Of a DNA stretch of 64,000 nt, positions 35,401 to 46,250 are shown in pieces. Made by a program: the position numbers and the translations under genes. The stretch is from Amorphophallus konjac (taxonomy: Eukaryota > Streptophyta > Magnoliopsida > Alismatales > Araceae): assembly GCA_022559845.1 (NCBI GenBank), contig CM040118.1, positions 161,964,331 to 162,028,330 of the forward strand, given 5' to 3'. Position 1 is the stretch's first letter. Each line of letters begins with the position of its first letter. Below the pieces are notes generated by a model that did no database searches, was not told where the DNA came from, and saw only the letters and a program-made list of their open reading frames with translations.

Positions 35401-36970
35401 GATATAAGATGATCCGAATAAATCCAGCCTTATGCAATTTATCGACCTCCTCTTTCATTCTCAAGGCGATGTGTGGGTGGAACCTTCTTAACTTTTACTT
35501 TACGGGTGTTGCTCCTGGTTTAAGTACAAGTCTATGTTCCACCAAGGAGGGGTCAAGACCCGACATGTCCTCATTGGATCAGGCAAAGGAATCGCTATAC
35601 TCCCTCAAAACTTTGACCAATTCTTCTTCAACCTGGGAAGGGAAATTAGCAGAAATAAGAATGATCCTAGGATCCTCTTCAGTTCCAAGATTAATGTCCT
35701 TCGTAGGTTCATCCACTGCCGCTGACGGCTCATCGAATCGCTTCAAACCTTGTGCGTACAAGTCGGCAGTGTCATCTACACCACTATCCTCAAAATTGAC
35801 CGGGTCTTTCTCATCCACGACCTCATAAACACCTAGTCCGTCCTCGCTCCACACCCCATCTTGCTCCTCATCATCCTCTAGGACGATGGCCATTTCTATG
35901 AACTCCGGACATCTAAGGAGGGCATGACAGCATTGAGCAAGATCTTGGAGAAATCTATCGGGGACAGACTTGGAATAACGCGTCATCGGGCGCGCCTCAA
36001 GCATGGAATAACTAGAAATCTTAGAACATGAACCTACTTCAACAGACTCTGCTACCCCAGGAGACTCGACATACTCTAATCCTAGCCTAGAAGGGATAGA
36101 ATCGAACAAGCCTAATGTGTTATGTTAGATGGACACAGTCTATCTCCACGAATTGTGGATCTAGAGGGGGGTGAATAGATCTATTGCCTAATTTAAAACC
36201 AGTATAAGGCTCTAATGCGGAATATAGGCAAACAGCTGTTGAACGACTGAAGCAGCATGAATATATCAGACCAACGCAGATCACAGTGAATGCGGACCTA
36301 AGCAATCATCTACTATGATATGAACGGTTGAATTGAAATCACAAAATGCACAAATCAATCACACAGTAGACACCAGATATTTAGGTGGTTCGGTCAGGTG
36401 ACCTACGTCCACCCCACACTCAACCGAGTATGGCTTACTGCTGCGCAGTACAGCTTGCGTCCGCTGGTCAATACAGCTTAGTCTACAACCGCTGATACAC
36501 AGCTTTGCTGGGCTTTACAGCTTGCCGACCAGAGGAACAAATCCTCTGCAACTACTGGGCGATACAGCTTAGCCGTCCGAGACCTGGTCTCGCCTGCTGA
36601 GGATTACAGCTTCACCTGTCCAGTGGAAACCTCCACTGCAATTGCTAGCTCACAGCTTGAAGAAACATATTCGGAAACAAAAGACAGAAGCAAACAAAAA
36701 TGAGAAAACCCGGAAGGGAAATAGCTCTCAATGAGCAAACATCTCAGCTCTGGTATCTGAACCAAGAGTCTGAGTTACAACCTCTCAATGAACCTCTCTC
36801 AACTCATCTCTCTCAATCGAACTCTCTCAGCTCATCTCTCCTTTCTCTCTTTCTTCTCTTCTCTGTTTTTCTTCTCTATGGATCTCGGTGGCTCTCTGCT
36901 GCTTCAGACTTTCAGTCTCACTATATAGACTTTACCACCCGATCGATCAGCCTCCTTCTAAAGAAGAAAG

Positions 36971-36984
36971 CTCATATATATACC
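36971..36984 (-). promoter_or_regulatory. TATA box of the solo copia LTR
   Basis: GGTATATATATGAG on the minus strand occupies the place of the K1 GATATAAAAAGG box, between the motif array and the purine-rich leader. Confidence 0.6.
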
Positions 36985-37194
36985 AGCAGCAGATTGGATA
37001 AGGGCGCCTGGCTTCCACATTTCCCGCCCAGAGAATTCGCCAGATCCGAGGAAATTTCATTCACATGGCAGCATCCTGGATGGGCTGCTTCCACGTGTCA
37101 CCATCTGGGCACCTCATCCTCCTTGGATCACGAGCCATGTCATCAATCTCAGCCAAGAGTCCCTGTCAGACAATCGAACAGAGTTATCAGTTTA

Positions 37195-39080
37195 AGTCTA
37201 AAACCCTGTACAGACTTTGTAGAGTGTAATGCATTGTATAGACTTCACTGTATAGACTTTGTGAATGCGAATGCAATGTACAGACTCTGCAATGTATAGA
37301 CTTCATATATGCAGTGCTATGCGATGTACAGACTTCCTATATGAAGGCAACCGCTGTACAGACTTGCTGAAGTGTATAGACTCAGTGAATGCGAAGCAAT
37401 GCAATGTTCAGACTCTACGTATGCAGGGCCATGGCGTTGTACAGACTTAGTGAATGCAGTGCTGTGGCATTGTACAGACTTCAGGTATGCAATGCTAAGA
37501 ACATAGCAGATGGTTGTATAGACATGCCATATGAATATGCAGACTCATCGTGCAATGTTGTCTAGACTTTGTATATGCAGAGCTTAAGCCATGTACAGAC
37601 ATCAAATATGCAGAGGTAAACATGCATCAATGTGTAGACTTAGCAAGACAAAGTGTGAACAAAGCAACACAATGTGCAGACTTCGTGCAGTGCATGAAGA
37701 AGCAATGTGTAGCCTTAGACAGGCTTCAGCTCGTGCAATGTATAGACTTAGACATACAACTGAACGATGTATGGACTTGCCAATTCAAGGGATGTACAGA
37801 CTTTAGGATGTGTGGACTTGCCAAAGGAGAGGCTGTATAGACTTGAGCAAAGTAAAGCAATTGAATGTATATACTTCACGATGTGTAGACTTGCCAAAGA
37901 CAACTTGACGATGTACAGACTTGAGCAAAGAGAGGTCTGTACAGACTTGAAAGTTCACAATGTATAGACTTTGACAAGGCAACGGCTGTACAGACTTCAG
38001 CTCAGCTGCGATGTATAGACTTGCATGAGACACTAAACTGCAACGAATGTACAGACTTGCTGGCATGGAATGTGCAGACTCCATGCAATGCAAGGCAAAC
38101 GAATGTATAGACTCTACATCCACAATGTGTAGACTTTGAAAGCCAACAAGCGAACTCAAAGTACAGACTTGCTGGATGTGTGAGCTGCAATGTATAGACT
38201 TGACTGCCTGCAAGCATGTATAGACATTATCGTGCAGACAGGACCTCGCATGCATTAGTGTATAGACTGTATGCCTGATGGATGCACTGATGCAGTATAT
38301 GCACAGAGGAAGCAATGCACCGATGCAATGCATGCACATAGCAGGTATTGAACTGAAGCAATGGATGTATAGACTTGTGTTGACGCTGCATGACAACTGC
38401 CAATGTATAGACTTCACAAGTGCAAGCAATGCAGCAATGTATGGACTTTGAACTTGTGCATGCAATGTATAGACTTGCTACCCTGTGAGTCATGCAGTGT
38501 ATGGACTTGAAGAATGATGCATGACGCTGTACAGACTTCACTTCGTGCAAGTTACATTGCAGTGTATGGACTTGAAGAATGATGCATGACGCTGCAGGAC
38601 AACAGCCAATGTATAGACTTTACATATGCAAGCAATGTAGCAATGTGTAGACTTTGGGCTATGCCATGCAATGTATAGACTTTGAGCACAAACACCACAA
38701 TGCAATGTATAGACTTGCTGGTTACGTGATCTGCAATGTATAGACTTTGCCCAATGCATAAGATGCTAAGAGAGACGGACAATGTACAGACTTAGCTAAT
38801 GCAATGTATAGACTTACTAAGCTGACGCTGCATGAGACACTAAGTAAGACGGACAGTGTATAGACTTCACAGCTCAAGTGAGACGGTGGATGTACAGGCT
38901 TTGAAGCTCAACTGAGACGGACGATGTATAGACTTAGCCTGTGCGAGTAATGCAGCAATGTATAGACTTATGTTCTAAATGATGCACAAACACAACAATG
39001 CAATGTATGGACTTTGAGTGTGTAGACTTGTGTGTGTGCAATGTGTAGACCTGTGTGTGTGCATGACGATATATAGACTC
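37195..39080. repeat. TGTATAGACTT array in U3 of the solo copia LTR
   Basis: Several dozen copies of TGTATAGACTT, TGTACAGACTT and TGTGTAGACTT occur every 20-40 bases over nearly 1.9 kb. Spacers are unrelated and often contain GCAATGCA words. Reversed, the motif is AAGTCTATACA, the same frame as the K1 motif AAGTCGGTGCA. Confidence 0.85.
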
Positions 39081-39221
39081 TTACTACATAGAACACATAG
39101 ACAATCTGACAGAGATAGTTTCATCAAAACATAAACATTTGCCAATCAATCAAAACAAGCTTTTGCCAATGAAATAAAGCTATTGTCAACATCATCAACA
39201 CAGAGGAGTCACAACATAATG

Positions 39222-39793
39222 AAAGGGGATCAGGGGCCTCATGCCCTTGAGAGAAGGATAAATCAAGAACAACGTTGTCCTCAACTGAAATCTTCAATTT
39301 AAAATTGGCATTTTTTTTGGAGACTAGTAGAGAGCACGCAACAGGATGAAGAAAAGGGGAAAGAAGGAGGAGGAAGTGTGAGAGGGTAAATGGATGGATA
39401 GAAGATGTCGAAGAAAGGATCAGAGGAGGAAAACCACATACTGGAAAGATCAATTGGTGGGCAGCGCCCACATGGACAAGTTACAATAAAAAATTCAGTT
39501 GGCATTTCTAGCCGTAAAGGGTCAATCACGATAGGAGGTGAACGGGGTACGAACTCCAACTGTTGAAAAAGAGACATCAAACGGGAAGGAGACCAAGAAA
39601 AAACAACAAGTGAGCTCCCCTCTTCCCGTGGACATTAAGCTGGCTTTCCCTGCGTGTATTGCACGAGCCGTATCTCCGATCTTCTTGCACAACTTTCTTC
39701 ATGAAACAACTTTGTAAAATCTTCACAAAAATCATTCATATCATCAAGTGGCCCCTTTGGTGGCAACGGCAGGCCGAAAACTGCACAGGCAGC
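39222..39793 (-). other. Unassigned coding remnant at the 5' end of the E_A pol
   Basis: A minus-strand frame begins within the adjoining LTR, covers 39793-39635 (GLPLPPKGPLDDMNDFCEDF) and, after one stop, resumes at about 39633-39299 (LEFVPRSPPIVIDPLRLEMP, then CPCGRCPP). A second frame (39471 to 39222 and onward) carries KLKISVEDNVVLDLSFSQGHEAPDPLS and joins the pol linker. A pyrimidine-rich stretch ending CTCTACTAG near 39325 could be a splice acceptor. I do not recognise the protein. Confidence 0.35.
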
Positions 39794-40049
39794 TGTTGAC
39801 ACCCGTTTTATGACCAACGAGTTGGGTCATCTCCTTATTTATTTTTATGATGTCCCAGGTTGTTCACCGCTTATTGGGTCATTTTTGGGTTAATTTTGGG
39901 CTTATTTCATGGGTTATTCTCCCTAGTTGGGCCTAGCTCCACTATTTTCTCGTAATTTCAGCTTATTGGGCCTGGATAAGGGCTAATAAGGATTATCTTG
40001 TGGATTAACTCAAAGATTTATCGGTCTTTATCTCTTTTGCCATGTCTAC

Positions 40050-41035
40050 TAGCCTAGCAGTCTATCGTGCGACCGTTTCGCAGGCGTTGGCGGTCCTTTT
40101 CTAGACCGCTAGGAGGCAGAGAGTCCTGTTGGGTTTCTTTGATCTTATCTCTTTCTGGACAATTGAGCCTAGCGGTCTATCGCTAGATCGTTTTGTGCAG
40201 CCTTGCGGTCTATCGCAAGACCGTTTGGGGAGACAGAGTCCTGCTCTGTCTGATTTTCTCTGCTTCGCCGTGGATGAACTAGAGTCTTTGGATTGTTGAT
40301 TTCTCTCTAGATATAGGCTCTTAGAAGCTTCTGTTTGTTTCTATGGACTCTTGGGAGTATTATCTTCGAGATTTATCCAGTTTCAGGCCTATTTTCGTGT
40401 CATTATCCCTCCAACTCGAACCTAGGGTTTGGGGGTCTATAAATAGAGCCCTTGACTTCATGGCTTGAGGAGGAGATTTCTGGAGTTTGCCACGAAGTGC
40501 TGCTGTGTTCTAGAGCCACTTCTAACCAAGGAGAAGCTACTTCCACATCCACAAAGCTTCTGGTCCAGGGAGTATCAAGTTCTTTTGGCCTAAGTTTGAG
40601 TCTTTCTCTTAAGTTTTGTCTATTGTCCCTTTGCATCATCATAGCATATTCCCTCTTCTTTCTCCACATTCTCTACACTCCATTCACGTTTTAAAACATC
40701 CTCCTATCTTTTTCCATGCCCCATAGGGGTTAAAAAATCACCAATCCCCAGGTATTTACCCTTCCTTTTATGCGTCTTAGCTTAATTGCATTATAGATAC
40801 TACGCTTGTCAAAGGGCTAATTGGGTCATTTTTCTCCGTGTCTACACTCTTTTGCAGGTTTACAGGACTCATTGCACGAGGTCCAGCTCTTCTGGCCGGC
40901 CAGGAGGGGTGGAGATATAAGTTCCAAGTTTCTATTCTGGGTGCTCTAGCGGCCATTCAGTAGACCATTTTTGGATTTCAGGTGGTCTATCGTTAGACCA
41001 TTTTTCGTCTTCTAGCGGTCGTCTGCTAGACCATT
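40050..41035. repeat. GCGGTCTATCG..AGACCG modules in the plus LTR A copy
   Basis: Units lie at 40050-40215 (upstream of the TATA box) and 40955-41035 (downstream), for example GCGGTCTATCGCAAGACCG and GGTGGTCTATCGTTAGACCA. The 3' LTR of E_A has the equivalents at 5040-5105 and 4140-4290. Confidence 0.7.
40436..40450 (+). promoter_or_regulatory. TATA box of the plus LTR A copy
   Basis: TCTATAAATAGAGCC lies about 640 bases into the LTR, matching the minus copy at 4824-4840. Confidence 0.65.
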
Positions 41036-42725
41036 TTCCTCTGCAGCATCAGGTTTTCTCTCTCTCGTGGGCGGGTGACTTCAACTGGCTCTTTCCAAGG
41101 TAATTATTGTGGTTTCACTGCATTACTTACTTTGGTGGCGATCACACTTTCCATTATTTGGGCTCTTGTCATCTTGTTCATCATATTGCTTGCTTTCCCT
41201 TTGATAGAAATATATGCCCTACAAGCCAATCACATGAGATGTGATGGCGTCATATCTTGTAATATCTTATTCATATTTATATTATTGGCATTTATTCATT
41301 GCATTTAATTTATATTTATGATTTGAATGTAATGAAGTCCCTGAACATGTGCAATGATGGCTGGATCATAATGAGATTATGATAATGAGATCAGTCATCC
41401 AGATGTACATGTTCTAAATGTTCCCAGTCATAGGATCTTCAAGAAGGGGCATTGAAGATCTGGATAGACTGGCATACATGATACTTACTCATGTGATGGG
41501 TGTGATTGTTCTCATAGTCATCAATGTGGAGACACTGAAGTACGTGTATGGGTGCTCATTAGTGAAATGAGTTCATTGAACTGACCCGATCTAGAATCCC
41601 TGAATGGTAATCATACTGAATGTCAATCAGGGTATTCTATGTCATAGTAGCACAGTTGGATCTTAGACCTGAGTCACTAAAGATGTCTTGCATAAGGGAT
41701 GCTGAGTATTTGATTACTGACTTATGGACTTCAATTAAGTGGTCTTGTACAGTTAGTTATTCGGACTTAATGGAACTCGTGCGAAGGCAAATAATGTAAC
41801 AACATGGAATCATTCACTCTCAGTATGATATATGAGAGAGAATACCCTACGGATCTGTACATGGGAAATCCCTTGGCCAGGGTACGGGAGTTCATTATGA
41901 AAAATGAGTTTTTCTAATGAACCAGTTTGGAGTACAGGATTCAGTCGAGCCGGGACTCAACAGGGTTTGACAGTTTGACCATACCCTAGTCCTGGTGGGG
42001 AATTGGATGAATGAGGATCTATACCTGTGTGGAATCTGTAGACGGAAAGGTTCCTAAGTGGGTTGCTTATCCCCAATGTCATTTGGGATCATGAAGTGTT
42101 GCTTGGTGCTTTTCGTGATCGGAAAGCCCACTAATTCCATTAAGAGTTAATAGATAGAATTAATTAAGTTAAGAAGGAGTTCTTTACTTAATGGGCTGGA
42201 AAACCAAACAGACTATTGGGCCTAGAGGGTCACACACAATAGAGTATTGGACAGACCGGGATGGGTGGACTTTATAGACTATTATTGGGTTTTTATGAAA
42301 AATGCCAAAGGTCTATACACATTCGCTGAAGGAAGAAATCCTGGCCAAGCTACAAGGTTGAAACCCTGGCCGCCCTCTCTCCTCTCTCTCTCTCCAAGGT
42401 GCGCCCCCCTCCTTCTCTCTCTTTCCTCCACGGTGGATGGTTGTGTTGAGATCGGGTTGGCGTGTGGAGATCGTGGAGGAGATCCCGTCTGCTTCCACTG
42501 CTCGTGTGGATACATCTAGAGGCTGGATGCTTGAACAGCTCGCGACTCCGGGATCTTACTCTCGTTCGTCTTCGAGGTTTTGGGAGATTCTCAACCCCGC
42601 AAAGGTAAAGAATCGTTGTTCACCGCGCGAGATTAACGATTTTGTTTGATTTTGAAAAACCGGCAATGATATGCAATCTAAGGTTTTGATGATTTCCACT
42701 GCGTATTCTGGTCGGAACCTTACAT

Positions 42726-42737
42726 TGGTATCAGAGC
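42726..42737 (+). other. Primer binding site of K3
   Basis: TGGTATCAGAGC lies one base after the LTR end ...TTACA, complementary to initiator tRNA-Met. Confidence 0.8.
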
Positions 42738-43260
42738 CAGGTTGCTGGTTTGATCAAAATCGTCATTATTATATTATTTTTTATTGTTCTTGTTCATGCA
42801 TGGGGCTCAATGTTCGTTGCTTGATTAGGTCGCTTGTGGGATGAGCAACAGCCGATTGATGCCAGGGAATTGTTCCCGGGATCAAGGGGATCAAAACGCA
42901 TATTTTTGTGCGGTGTTTGACCCACCGGCGGGCCCGAATCGATCTCATCTCCACGGCCGCGGTCGCCGTTCGTGCGCAGGGAGGATGGCTGTTTCAGCCC
43001 TTGGATCCTTGTTTACCGGTGCCCTTGGGGCTGGTAAGGGGCCCTGGATGGTGCTCCATAGCGTGCGGCGGCGTCCAGAGGCGCGTGGTGGCCGGTGATG
43101 GCGTTGCGGTGGTGTTCTCTGGTGAAAGGGGGCGAATGGGCTTCTCCTCTTCACGACCGGTGGCACAGGCGGCGGTGACGACGGTGGAGAGGCCGGCAGT
43201 GATCGGTAGCCGGCTGGCGGTCATCCGCGGAGGCGGGGGGCGGCGGACGGGCCCCCTCCG
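42738..43260. other. GC-rich interior of K3
   Basis: A GC-rich stretch (about 42850-43260) contrasts with the AT-rich flanks. It has open frames on both strands up to 123 residues, none with a recognisable motif; their overlap suggests a composition effect. It may be captured host sequence or the element's own leader. Confidence 0.35.
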
Positions 43261-43378
43261 GCGAGCTCGCAGCGGCTAGGGTTTTGACCCTAGCCGCCTG
43301 TGTATCGGGCGGGAGGGATGATCCCTCCCGTGGGTGGCTAACGAACCGGATCCGGCCCGCGCCGGATCCGGACCCACT

Positions 43379-43433
<55 letters not shown>
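43261..43433. repeat. Cluster of perfect palindromes followed by a TA repeat
   Basis: Four inverted repeats follow one another: GCGAGCTCGC (43261-43270), arms GCGGCTAGGG/CCCTAGCCGC around TTTTGA, arms CGGGAGGGAT/ATCCCTCCCG around one base, and arms CCGGATCCGGC/GCCGGATCCGG around CCGC. A run of about 26 TA dinucleotides (43382-43433) follows. Confidence 0.85.
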
Positions 43434-43440
<7 letters not shown>

Positions 43441-44480
43441 TATCATTTTAAATTGTTTATAATGCATATAAATCTCAGAAAAAGCCCAGAAAATTTTGAA
43501 ACATATTTTAATGAGTTCTAAAATAGTTTTAGCAACTTATTAATTTATTTTTCATTATTTGGCCCCATGTTAATTAGTTATTGGAAATTTTAAAATTGTT
43601 TTAAGTATTTTCTATAATCTAATTAACTAAAGTTAATTACTATAAGAATGTGATTCTTATGAGATTAATTAACTAGAAATTATTATTGAGCCCATGCAAT
43701 GAATGTGAATGATGGTGGTCTAAAGTTGTTTAAACTTGCTTGTTTTAACTAAATTGTTTAGTTGAATGTTTATATGCACGATTTCAAAATTATTTATTAT
43801 ATTATGAAATTATCGTTATATCTCACTGTAATTCTGTGATAATTATTGTAAGATGCATGTGATGTGTCTTGTGTGTGGATGGATGATCATGGACTTAGAA
43901 ATCATGTGATGATGTTCTTTATGGTGAATGGTTATGTGTGATGTGATTATTGAGGCCTGCATGCCTCCTTCTCTCTCTCATATTAATCTGGGTTGTACAT
44001 TCTATCTCCCTCCTGTATTGTACTTCCCTTGACTCGTTCAAGGTTTCTTATTATTATCTGATGTATATTTGGGGGCCTGCGTGCCCAATTACAAATTTAC
44101 TTGTAATAATGAGAAGCGGATGGAGACGAAGAAGGAGACCGACTACGAGGACCTCGGGAGATTCTTCACATCTAGTGGGAGCATCGGATGCTCCATATTT
44201 TTCTATTTACCATGATTGTGATAATTACCAACTGGCTCTGGTAATGTGTTTTAGGAGCTTAAGGTCTATGATCATCCATCGGTATTAATGCATATATTTG
44301 ATATATGTGGTTGTGCTACTTATTACATATTTATATTTTTAGGGTATATACGATACTCGAAATTCTTATATGTATGTAGCACCTATATTGATGAGACCAA
44401 AATTTAATCAAAACCCCTCGATCTCATATTAGGTTGTAAACGTGAGGCATTAAGAATGACCCACGTAATCTTCCGTTGTT
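43434..44480 (+). other. AT-rich interior of K3
   Basis: This is non-coding and AT-rich. I see no domain and no LTR start. It leads directly into the hairpin series at 44484-44713. Confidence 0.4.
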
Positions 44481-44483
44481 ATA

Positions 44484-44713
44484 GTCTAAGTGAGCTGCTC
44501 TTAGACTGTGTGGGTTTGTTGTGCTGCCACAAGGCCCTCACAGCAAGGGGGCAGAGACTTAGACTAAGACTTAGGCCGAACTTTGGGATGGGTGCCGGCA
44601 TGACTTTGTTGTGCTGCCACAAGGGTCATGTCTTGAACCAACTCTCATAACGTAACAACGGGTCTAACCTAACCAGACTTTGTGATTTGTTGTGCTGCCA
44701 TAAGGTCACAAAG
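44484..44713. repeat. Hairpin series with constant core and variable stems in K3
   Basis: Three units at 44507-44542, 44599-44630 and 44678-44713 share the core TTTGTTGTGCTGCCACAAGG (one base differs in the third). Outer stems differ but stay complementary: TGTG-GGG with CCCTCACA, CATGAC with GTCATG, and CTTTGTGA with TCACAAAG. A hairpin of another core, AGTCTAAG...CTTAGACT, precedes them at 44484-44507. Confidence 0.8.
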
Positions 44714-45887
44714 GTTGTTGGGTCCCACGATCAATGACACCCAAGAGGGGGGTGAATTGGGTGATTACAAATTTTAAGGAAACTCTTTCCCTTTTAACAA
44801 GTGTAATGAAACAACAATTAAAACATCAAATCTGTTGAACTGGCAAGTTAGATTACAACCTACACTAACCCCCACACTAGAAGACAAGACGAATGCTGCG
44901 TGGTGGAGTAAACTCCTTACAACAAGATTAAGGAAGTTGATTAAGCCAAGAAATAGATTCTCTCAATCTCACCGTTCCCACACGATCATATAAAATGATT
45001 CAACAATCAAACCAAGCCAACACGCAAAGCAAACCACAATGCACAGGGATTTTAAGGTGGTTCGGGACCACGACGGGCTCCCTACGTCCACCCCTCACCA
45101 AACTAGGTGAGGCTTCACTCGGGGATAAATCCCCAAACGGAGACGACGCTCCAACCACACACGCAGGATGACGCCTGCACACACACACGGGGACGCGCCC
45201 CAGTACACACACACACACACGGACACGATGTCTCCAACACGATCCGACAACTGGATCCACCAACACACACACACTGCCACAAGTGCAGCAATCCACACAC
45301 TAAGAATGATGAGACACACACACACGTAGATCTAGTAAGATCCACGCACCCACACATGAATCAAACGTGACACACACACACGACCACGGATCCAGACGAT
45401 CCACACACATACAAATGCTTAGAGTTTATGAGAAATACAAACATGACACTCAAAGCATGATGACAGTGAGGCTTAGTTTAGAAATCCCTTGATTTGGCTT
45501 CTCTTTGAATGTATGCTGCTGATTTAGAACGTAGCTTCAATCTTCACTTAATCGGAGCTTCTGTCTATGCTTGCTTGGCTCTTCTTCTTTCTAGTTTGCT
45601 TGGCTTTCTCTTCTTGGGAGGAGGTTGGCTTTAGATCTTCCTTGAATCACCTTGGAGATAGATGAACGATCTTTGCTCAAATGACGTGATGGCTTGATTC
45701 TCCACGCAGCTTCCAGTTGGGGATCGATTAGAGACTTGTATGCTGCTTCTTCCCTTCACATTCACGCTCAAAATAGGGTGGAAGAAGTCTTGGAGCTGCT
45801 ACCTGCGACCTACACACACAAGGGTTAGAAGAAAAATGATTTTCAGATCTCACTTAGTTTCTCCTTAGGGTTTTCGACCCAATAAGA

Positions 45888-45898
45888 TGTATATATGT
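45888..45898 (-). promoter_or_regulatory. TATA-like box of the K2 3' LTR
   Basis: CATATATACAT on the minus strand lies about 130 bases downstream of the GGGTCGACCC array in the LTR's reading direction. Confidence 0.5.
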
Positions 45899-46017
45899 GT
45901 TTAGGACGGTCAAGAGACAGCTTGGGGACCAGATCCACACATCATGGAGCGATTTGGGGAATTTGGACTGGAGTTGGAAGACTTTTGATGCGCATTCACG
46001 AAGGTCGTATTTGACGA

Positions 46018-46250
46018 CGTCGCCCAAGGGTCGACCCTCAAAGAGGGTAAAAGGTTGCCAAAAGCAATGGGTCGACCCTTGGGGTCGACTCTTGTGCCAG
46101 CCCATTCTGTTTGGAAAATTTATTTTCAGGGGTCGACCCTTTCAGAGGGGTCGACCCCAGGGGTCGACCCTTTTGCACTGGGTGCACAAATATGCCAAAA
46201 ATAGACTTTCTGCCTTTAGGGGTCGACCCTATGGGTCGACCCATGCCAGA
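46018..46250. repeat. GGGTCGACCC palindrome array, K2 3' LTR
   Basis: About nine copies of GGGTCGACCC or one-base variants lie in 230 bases, some adjacent (GGGTCGACCCTTGGGGTCGA). Each is a perfect 10-bp palindrome. The other LTR copy has the same array at 63720-63940. Confidence 0.85.

Larger units (their letters stand above)
36118..39216 (-). mobile_element. Solo copia LTR (SIRE-like, related to K1)
   Basis: The plus-strand ends are TGTTATGTTAG (36118) and ...AGTCACAACA (39216), flanked by TAATG at 36113-36117 and 39217-39221. On the minus strand it resembles the K1 LTR in order: TGTTGTGACTCC start, long motif array, TATA (36971-36984), purine-rich leader, CTCTTGGTTCAGATACCAGAG block, then CACCCCCCTCTAGATC near the end. 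There is no interior, so it is a solo LTR. Removing it rejoins the E_A pol frame without a shift. Confidence 0.85.
32447..39793 (-). pseudogene. pol: E_A pol (Tat/Ogre-like gypsy), split by a solo copia LTR
   Basis: Read right to left, 39793-39222 is weakly coding and unassigned. The frame then crosses the solo LTR at 39216-36118 without a phase change into a linker ending LREYSDSFA at 35579. Reverse transcriptase (35464-34925) has RICIDFRDLNKACPKDDF and YVDDILVKS. A first RNase H follows (34924 to about 34380), then a frameshift and a second RNase H-like domain (34256-33840) with NITEYEALL, GDSQL and ADALASLAS; its first acidic position is Asn (LHFNGA). The integrase zinc region is followed by the core (33221-32817) with FDIVDPLG, ITDNGPQFVS and GNGQAEATNK, and a C-terminal GPFVVKEV at 32447. 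A second RNase H is a hallmark of the Tat lineage. Several stops, for example after CVF at 34925, and at least one frameshift make it a pseudogene. Gag and protease are not seen. Confidence 0.85.
39794..41211 (+). mobile_element. LTR of the E_A family in plus orientation, cut by K3
   Basis: It starts TGTTGACACCCGTTTT and aligns with the reverse complement of 5355-3926, including the TATA box, CCGGCCAGGAGGG(A/G)TGG and TTTGGTGGCGATCAC. K3 enters at 41212, within about ten bases of where the family's LTR should end. The E_A pol remnant stops at 39793, so this LTR landed in, or replaced, the 5' part of E_A in opposite orientation. The matching right-hand target duplication of GCAGC is not in the window. 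Confidence 0.75.
41212..44715 (+). mobile_element. Copia-type element K3, left part
   Basis: The 5' LTR is 41212-42724 (TGATAGAAATATATGCCC...GGAACCTTACA), followed at 42726-42737 by the tRNA-Met primer site TGGTATCAGAGC. The interior to 44715 has no recognisable retroelement protein; it is then cut by K2. The LTR start and primer site suggest copia, but no domain confirms this. CCCTT (41207-41211) would be the left target duplication. No 3' LTR is in the window. Confidence 0.65.

Noticed and set aside
36123..39200. Alternative ends for the solo copia LTR (TGTTAGATGG to ATCATCAACA)
   Set aside because: These ends give no target duplication, whereas 36118-39216 gives TAATG on both sides and starts like the K1 LTR.
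45000..45370. Cys/Val-rich frames such as those with repeated VCVC
   Set aside because: These are translations of the CA/TG-rich block in the K2 LTR; both strands and both LTR copies give similar spurious frames.
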